A stretch of DNA of 64,000 nucleotides. Source: Cellvibrio sp. PSBB023. GTDB taxonomy: Bacteria; Pseudomonadota; Gammaproteobacteria; Pseudomonadales; Cellvibrionaceae. Both the position numbers and the translations under genes were made by a program. The notes beneath the pieces were generated by a model, which did not search any database, was not told where the DNA came from, and worked only from the letters and a program-made list of their open reading frames with translations. The stretch lies in assembly GCF_002007605.1 (NCBI RefSeq), contig NZ_CP019799.1, forward strand, positions 2,954,001 through 3,018,000. The letters are read 5' to 3'. Positions 59,956 through 64,000 of the stretch are shown in pieces; the stretch's first letter is position 1, and every line of letters begins with the position of its first letter.

Positions 59956-60522
59956 ATGAACCACTCAGCTACCGCTGCCACCCCGCACAGAATTGTCACC
60001 CTGCTCGACACCATCGCCGAGATTACCGGCACCACAACGGCTTGGCTCACTGGCCTGATGGTCATCATCGCTTCCGTCGTCGTGGGTTTGCGCCATCTGT
60101 TTAATATTGGCTCCATTGGTCTGCAAGAGTCGGTGACTTATATGCACGCCGCCGTCTTTATGCTGGGTGCGGCCTATACCCTGAAAAACGATGGCCATGT
60201 GCGCGTGGATATACTGCACAAGAAAATGTCGCCATCAACTCGCGCCTGGGTCGAGGTACTGGGCAGTTTATTGTTCACCTTGCCGGTGATGGTATTGATT
60301 GGCTGGGGCAGCCTGGAATTCGTGCGCGAGAGTTGGCGCATCCATGAAGGCTCGACCGATTCTGGCGGTATCGGTGGCGTCTATTTACTTAAAACCTTGC
60401 TGCCAGTGATGGCGGTGAGCCTGAGCTTGCAGGCGATTGCCGAACTGCTGCGCAATCTGCTGGCGCTGATGAACCTGGCTCCTTTCCCGTCAGCATCCGC
60501 CGCGGAGGATTCATCATGCTGA
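59956..60522 (+). CDS. TRAP transporter small permease (DctQ-like)
   Basis: A 188-residue membrane protein with four predicted helices (TTTAWLTGLMVIIASVVVGLRHLF, ESVTYMHAAVFMLGAAYTLKNDGHVRVDIL, VLGSLLFTLPVMVLIGWGSLEF, LLKTLLPVMAVSLSLQAIAELL). The AYTLKNDGHVRVDIL block is a DctQ signature. It overlaps the large permease gene by seven bases. It would work with DctM and a periplasmic DctP in proton- or sodium-driven uptake of organic acids, yet no dctP is within the window. Confidence 0.92.
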   Translation: MNHSATAATPHRIVTLLDTIAEITGTTTAWLTGLMVIIASVVVGLRHLFNIGSIGLQESVTYMHAAVFMLGAAYTLKNDGHVRVDILHKKMSPSTRAWVEVLGSLLFTLPVMVLIGWGSLEFVRESWRIHEGSTDSGGIGGVYLLKTLLPVMAVSLSLQAIAELLRNLLALMNLAPFPSASAAEDSSC

Positions 60523-61886
60523 TCGAATTAATCCCGCTGCTGATGTTTGCCGCCATCTGCCTCTTTTTAATGTTCGGCTACCCGGTTGCCTTCACCCTCG
60601 CGGGCGTTGCCCTGGCATTTGCCGGGCTGGGTATTCTGGGCGGCGTGTTTGATCCCAATTTATTAAAAAGTTTTCCCGCGCGCCTCTACGGCATCATGAA
60701 TAACTACACCCTGGTGGCGGTGCCGCTGTTTGTGTTTATGGGCGGCATTTTGGAAAAGTCGCGCCTCGCTGAAGACCTGCTGGCCAATATGTCCAAAGCC
60801 TGCGGGCGCCTGCCCGGCGGTCTGGGCATTTCGGTAGTGCTGGTTGGCTCCATGCTCGCGGCCAGCACCGGCATTGTGGGCGCCACTGTGGTGACCATGG
60901 GGCTGATGTCGCTGCCGCTCATGCTCAAGCGCGGCTATGCCCCCAGTTTTGCCTGCGGCACCATTTGCGCGACCGGCACGCTGGGGCAAATTATCCCGCC
61001 CTCCATCGTGCTGGTATTGCTCGGCGATGTACTTTCCAGCGCCTATCAACAAGCGCAATTAAAAATGGGCATCTTCAACCCCAAAACCATTTCCGTGGGC
61101 GATTTATTTATCGCCGCCATGCTGCCCGGTTTGGCGCTGGTGTTGCTGTATATCCTCTATGTATTTTTCACCGCGTGGCTGCGTCCCAACATTATTCCGC
61201 GCGTTGAAATTAACGATGATGACAAGGTATCTCTCTGGCGCTTATTCGCCAGCTTGCTACCGGTGTTGCTGTTAATCAGCCTGCTGCTCGGCTCGATTTT
61301 AATTGGCGCTGCCACCCCCACCGAAGCGGCCGGTGTCGGCGCACTCGGAGCCTGTATTCTGGCATTGTGTAAAAAACAATTGAGCTGGGCGCGCCTGCGC
61401 GATGTCTCTCGCTCCACCACACAAATCAGCGCCATGATTTTTATGATCCTGATCGGCGCCTCTTTATTTTCACTGGTGTTTCGCGGCTTTGGCGGCGAAG
61501 AGTTGGTGCATCAGTTTTTCAGCAGTTTGCCCGGCGGCGTTTACACCGCCATTGCGCTGGTGATGCTGGCGATGTTTATCCTCGGTTTTATTCTCGACTT
61601 TATTGAAATTATTTTTGTAGTAGTGCCGATTGTGGCACCGGTACTGCTCGCTATGGGTGTCGATCCCATTTGGCTCGGCATTATGATCGCCGTCAATTTG
61701 CAAACCTCATTCCTCACACCGCCTTTTGGTTTTGCTTTGTTTTACCTGCGCGGCGTGGCCCCTGCCAGCATTAAAACCAGCGAAATCTATCGCGGCGTAC
61801 TGCCCTTTATCGGCCTGCAACTCGCCTTGCTCTGCATCATGGCGCTCTGGCCCAGCCTCGTAACCTGGCTACCGTCACAGCTTTAA
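60516..61886 (+). CDS. TRAP transporter large permease (DctM-like)
   Basis: A 456-residue membrane protein with about 12 hydrophobic segments. Family marks: FLMFGYPVAFTLAGVALAF, NYTLVAVPLFVFMGGILEKS, LVGSMLAASTGIVGATVVTMG, GTICATGTLGQIIPPSIVLVL and IAVNLQTSFLTPPFGFALFYLRGVAP. These belong to the dicarboxylate/sialic-acid type TRAP permeases. Its ATG lies inside the end of dctQ. A hairpin follows at 61921-61950, and the next gene is an unrelated lipoprotein, so the binding protein must be elsewhere or replaced. Confidence 0.94.
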   Translation: MLIELIPLLMFAAICLFLMFGYPVAFTLAGVALAFAGLGILGGVFDPNLLKSFPARLYGIMNNYTLVAVPLFVFMGGILEKSRLAEDLLANMSKACGRLPGGLGISVVLVGSMLAASTGIVGATVVTMGLMSLPLMLKRGYAPSFACGTICATGTLGQIIPPSIVLVLLGDVLSSAYQQAQLKMGIFNPKTISVGDLFIAAMLPGLALVLLYILYVFFTAWLRPNIIPRVEINDDDKVSLWRLFASLLPVLLLISLLLGSILIGAATPTEAAGVGALGACILALCKKQLSWARLRDVSRSTTQISAMIFMILIGASLFSLVFRGFGGEELVHQFFSSLPGGVYTAIALVMLAMFILGFILDFIEIIFVVVPIVAPVLLAMGVDPIWLGIMIAVNLQTSFLTPPFGFALFYLRGVAPASIKTSEIYRGVLPFIGLQLALLCIMALWPSLVTWLPSQL

Positions 61887-61920
61887 TAACCCTCACATTT
61901 TTTAACAGCTCCCGCCACAT

Positions 61921-61950
61921 TCCCTGTGCCACTATAAGGTTTCACAGGGA
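61921..61950 (+). terminator. Hairpin after the TRAP permease gene
   Basis: TCCCTGTG (61921-61928) and CACAGGGA (61943-61950) with a 14-base loop. No T-run; a weak terminator candidate. Confidence 0.45.
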
Positions 61951-62094
61951 GTGTGACCCGCCTCCCAGAGCTATCAATCCAATAAGTGTTTTAAGCGCCA
62001 AGCCGCTAGAATTCACCGCGTTTCCCGCCATCAGATTTAGTCGCCGTTGCTGCACTAAACAGGGATTTTTTACATCCATTACAAGGAGATTTTT

Positions 62095-64000
62095 ATGTTA
62101 TCGATTATTCGTTTAACCGCTGCCATGGCAGCACTCAGCCTCGCAGCCTGCGGTGGCGGAGGCGGTAGCGACAAGCCCGCCAGTAGCTCGTCCGCAACCA
62201 GCCAAGCGCTATCCAGCAGCTCATCCTCCCCTCAGGCCTCGTCCAGTTCGACTACTTCAAGCGCACTGTCATCATCCAGCAGTTCATCTGCCGCGAATCT
62301 GGTCACGGTAAAAATCAACGGCACCATCAATGGTTTTGATGAATCGGGCCAGAGCACCACTTTGGATAAATCACAGGTCAACGTCGAATTGGTGCTGCTC
62401 GATGCCAATGAGCAACCGCTAGCCAACGCTGCCCCTATCGCCAGCGACTACAACAACTCCACCGAACTGCGTTTCAGTGCCGACCTGAGCGCCACTGGTG
62501 CCACCAGCCTTGCGCTGTATATCAGTGCCCCGGGGCACACCAGTTATGCACGCAAGTTGCCACCGGAAAGCAAAATCAATGTGGATGCAAAACTGCAAGC
62601 CGTACCGGTACAAACCGTTGTTCCCGGCACGGCGACCACCGCCTCCGGCGTCAGCCTGGATGGCTTTAACATTCAGGTCAGCGGCAACGATGAACAGCAA
62701 AGTAACGGTCTGTTGATCAACATCCCGCAATCGCTATTGCCCGAGGATACCAGCTCACTGGAAGTGGCCGTGCGCACCTTTGACCCCAACGAACCCAACG
62801 ATGCCGAGTTTTTCCCCGGCGCCTATGCGGACTCGGATGGCAATGAACTCGCCTCCGTCGGTTTTAACTTTGCCGAGATCAAAACCAGCGCCAACGAACC
62901 TGTCGCCGTCGCCATGCGCAAGGCGCGCCAACAAAAGCTGGCCAAACTGGGCGGCGCCCAAAAGACCCTTGCGGAAGAGCCTGTCACTATCAATTACCAA
63001 ATCCCGCCGCAGAGCTGCAGACTGCTCGAAAGCCTCGGTGACAGCGCGCCAGACATGGCAGGTTTCCAGGTGCCGGTTTACACCTACAACAGCAGTGCAG
63101 GCCTGTGGGATTTGATCGGTCAGGGCACCCTGTACAACGCAGCAGGCCAGCAAGTGCCCGCCACCCAAACCCTATTTAATTGCGATAGCGCCACCTTCAC
63201 CCTGGAAATTCTGGTAACCAATGAAATCTTCCAGCGCGAGTGGTGGAACCTGGATTACCCACTGGCCTTTAACCAACCCACTGATTATTGCGCCCGGGTG
63301 CAGCTGAAAAATACCGAGGGACAAGTGCTCAGCGGTATTAACGGTTATGTCATGGACAACGACGACACCTTTAACTTCGCCTCCACCCTGTTCACCAGCG
63401 GCGAGGATGGCACCGCCCATATCCGCATCGCCCAATCGAGCCTGAACCCGGACCTGGACGCCGAGGTCTTTTTCTTCAGCAATAGCGATTTTGGCTATGT
63501 CACCCACCCGATCACCCTGTCGAGCAACTGCATCAACCCGCCGCTACAAGTTATCGAATTGAGCCGCCCGCAGCTTTGTGAGGTCAGTGGCAAGTTCCTC
63601 TACGAAAACGGCCAGCCAGTCACCCGCAACCTGGTTTATGGCCTTAGCAGCCAGACAGCAAACGCGGTCTATGGGTTTGATTTCACCTACAGCAATGCAC
63701 AGGGCAATTACCGCCTGAATTTACCCTGTGGTGGCCACTACGACATCTACAACTTCGCCTCCATCCTCTCCAACACTCAGGCGCAATGGCAGCAGACACG
63801 TATCGACGGCAACCTTGATGCCGATGAGCAGAGTGACGATGGTGCACAGGTGGTGATGAAAACCCAAACCATCAAGCACAGTGCACCACTGATCATGGGC
63901 AGCTATGACCCTGCCAGCAAGCAACTGATCCTGATGGCTTACGGCAACTACGACGCCTTCCCCATGGATGCCACCATCACCATCAAACGTCTGGAGAGCG
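62095..64000 (+). CDS. Large serine-linker lipoprotein, 5' part only
   Basis: ATG at 62095 behind AAGGAGA opens a frame that continues to the window end (635 codons). It has a lipoprotein signal ending SLAACGGGGG (Cys19), then a serine-rich linker (about 25-62) like those of other surface proteins here. The visible body seems built of beta-rich modules with paired cysteines (for example around SCRLLES, LFNCDS, DYCARVQLKN, SNCINPP, QLCEVSGKFLYENGQPV, LPCGGHYDIY). The late part has carboxypeptidase-regulatory or Ig-like flavour (GKFLYENGQPVTRNLVYGL, NYRLNLPCGG). No catalytic motif is visible. Probably a cell-surface structural or binding protein; unrelated to the TRAP genes upstream. Confidence 0.8.
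   Translation, partial: MLSIIRLTAAMAALSLAACGGGGGSDKPASSSSATSQALSSSSSSPQASSSSTTSSALSSSSSSSAANLVTVKINGTINGFDESGQSTTLDKSQVNVELVLLDANEQPLANAAPIASDYNNSTELRFSADLSATGATSLALYISAPGHTSYARKLPPESKINVDAKLQAVPVQTVVPGTATTASGVSLDGFNIQVSGNDEQQSNGLLINIPQSLLPEDTSSLEVAVRTFDPNEPNDAEFFPGAYADSDGNELASVGFNFAEIKTSANEPVAVAMRKARQQKLAKLGGAQKTLAEEPVTINYQIPPQSCRLLESLGDSAPDMAGFQVPVYTYNSSAGLWDLIGQGTLYNAAGQQVPATQTLFNCDSATFTLEILVTNEIFQREWWNLDYPLAFNQPTDYCARVQLKNTEGQVLSGINGYVMDNDDTFNFASTLFTSGEDGTAHIRIAQSSLNPDLDAEVFFFSNSDFGYVTHPITLSSNCINPPLQVIELSRPQLCEVSGKFLYENGQPVTRNLVYGLSSQTANAVYGFDFTYSNAQGNYRLNLPCGGHYDIYNFASILSNTQAQWQQTRIDGNLDADEQSDDGAQVVMKTQTIKHSAPLIMGSYDPASKQLILMAYGNYDAFPMDATITIKRLES

Overview
The window reads as chromosome of a gammaproteobacterial polysaccharide degrader, most likely Cellvibrio or a close Cellvibrionaceae relative. 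Three things point there: secreted lipoproteins with long poly-serine linkers (1-331, 4417-4932, 62095-64000); a dense set of plant cell wall genes (GH16, GH3, GH28, GH105, CE8 pectinesterase, two large TonB-dependent receptors); and Pseudomonas-like gene neighbourhoods (tkt / ArsR-methyltransferase / metK, and algP / FKBP / algQ / dsbB). This placement is inference from gene content. No rRNA or tRNA gene, CRISPR array or insertion sequence was seen.

Layout. 0-5 kb: start of a GH16 lipoprotein, a GH3 exo-glucosidase lipoprotein with an unusual terminated leader, and two uncharacterised envelope/secreted proteins. 5-10.5 kb: TonB receptor, SapC-family protein and flavin-dependent halogenase, all on the minus strand. 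11-16.6 kb: pgk and tkt, separated by an AT-rich two-gene cassette (an AlbA_2/GHKL-type ATP-binding protein overlapping a ParA-like ATPase) that looks inserted. 17-21.6 kb: the activated-methyl cycle operon (ArsR-methyltransferase regulator, metK, ahcY, metF) behind a 34-bp palindrome overlapping a good promoter. 21.7-27.8 kb: algP-like, FKBP lipoprotein, algQ/rsd, dsbB, FliL-like, gshA. 28-37 kb: pectin block on the minus strand (kduD, kduI, a DUF4861-GH105 fusion, TonB receptor, GH28). 37.6-46.6 kb: uronate catabolism (uxaA-type dehydratase, kdgK, uxuB-type reductase, pectinesterase), interrupted by pntAA-pntAB-pntB and a VOC protein. 46.7-58.5 kb: a chemoreceptor, fbp-fba-tpiA, a coupled porin / periplasmic binding / diguanylate cyclase operon, a response regulator, and TfoX-like, yaaA and DUF4265 genes. 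58.6-64 kb: an M48 metalloprotease lipoprotein, TRAP permeases without a neighbouring binding protein, and the start of a large serine-linker lipoprotein.

How the parts fit. Pectin would be de-esterified by the CE8 enzyme and cut by GH28 and GH105, with products imported through the 32.5-35.2 kb receptor. KduI, KduD, the UxuB- and UxaA-type enzymes and KdgK would carry uronates to 2-keto-3-deoxy-6-phosphogluconate, and tpiA, fba and fbp would recycle the triose phosphates. Paired LacI-type operators with the same 32-bp centre spacing lie upstream of both GH28 and tpiA, which suggests one sugar-responsive repressor links the two ends.

The best candidates for something undescribed are the AlbA_2-ParA cassette, the paired LacI operators, the phased AAGTG repeats upstream of the halogenase-locus receptor, the terminated leader before the GH3 gene and an orphan terminator that may end a small RNA near 37.4 kb.
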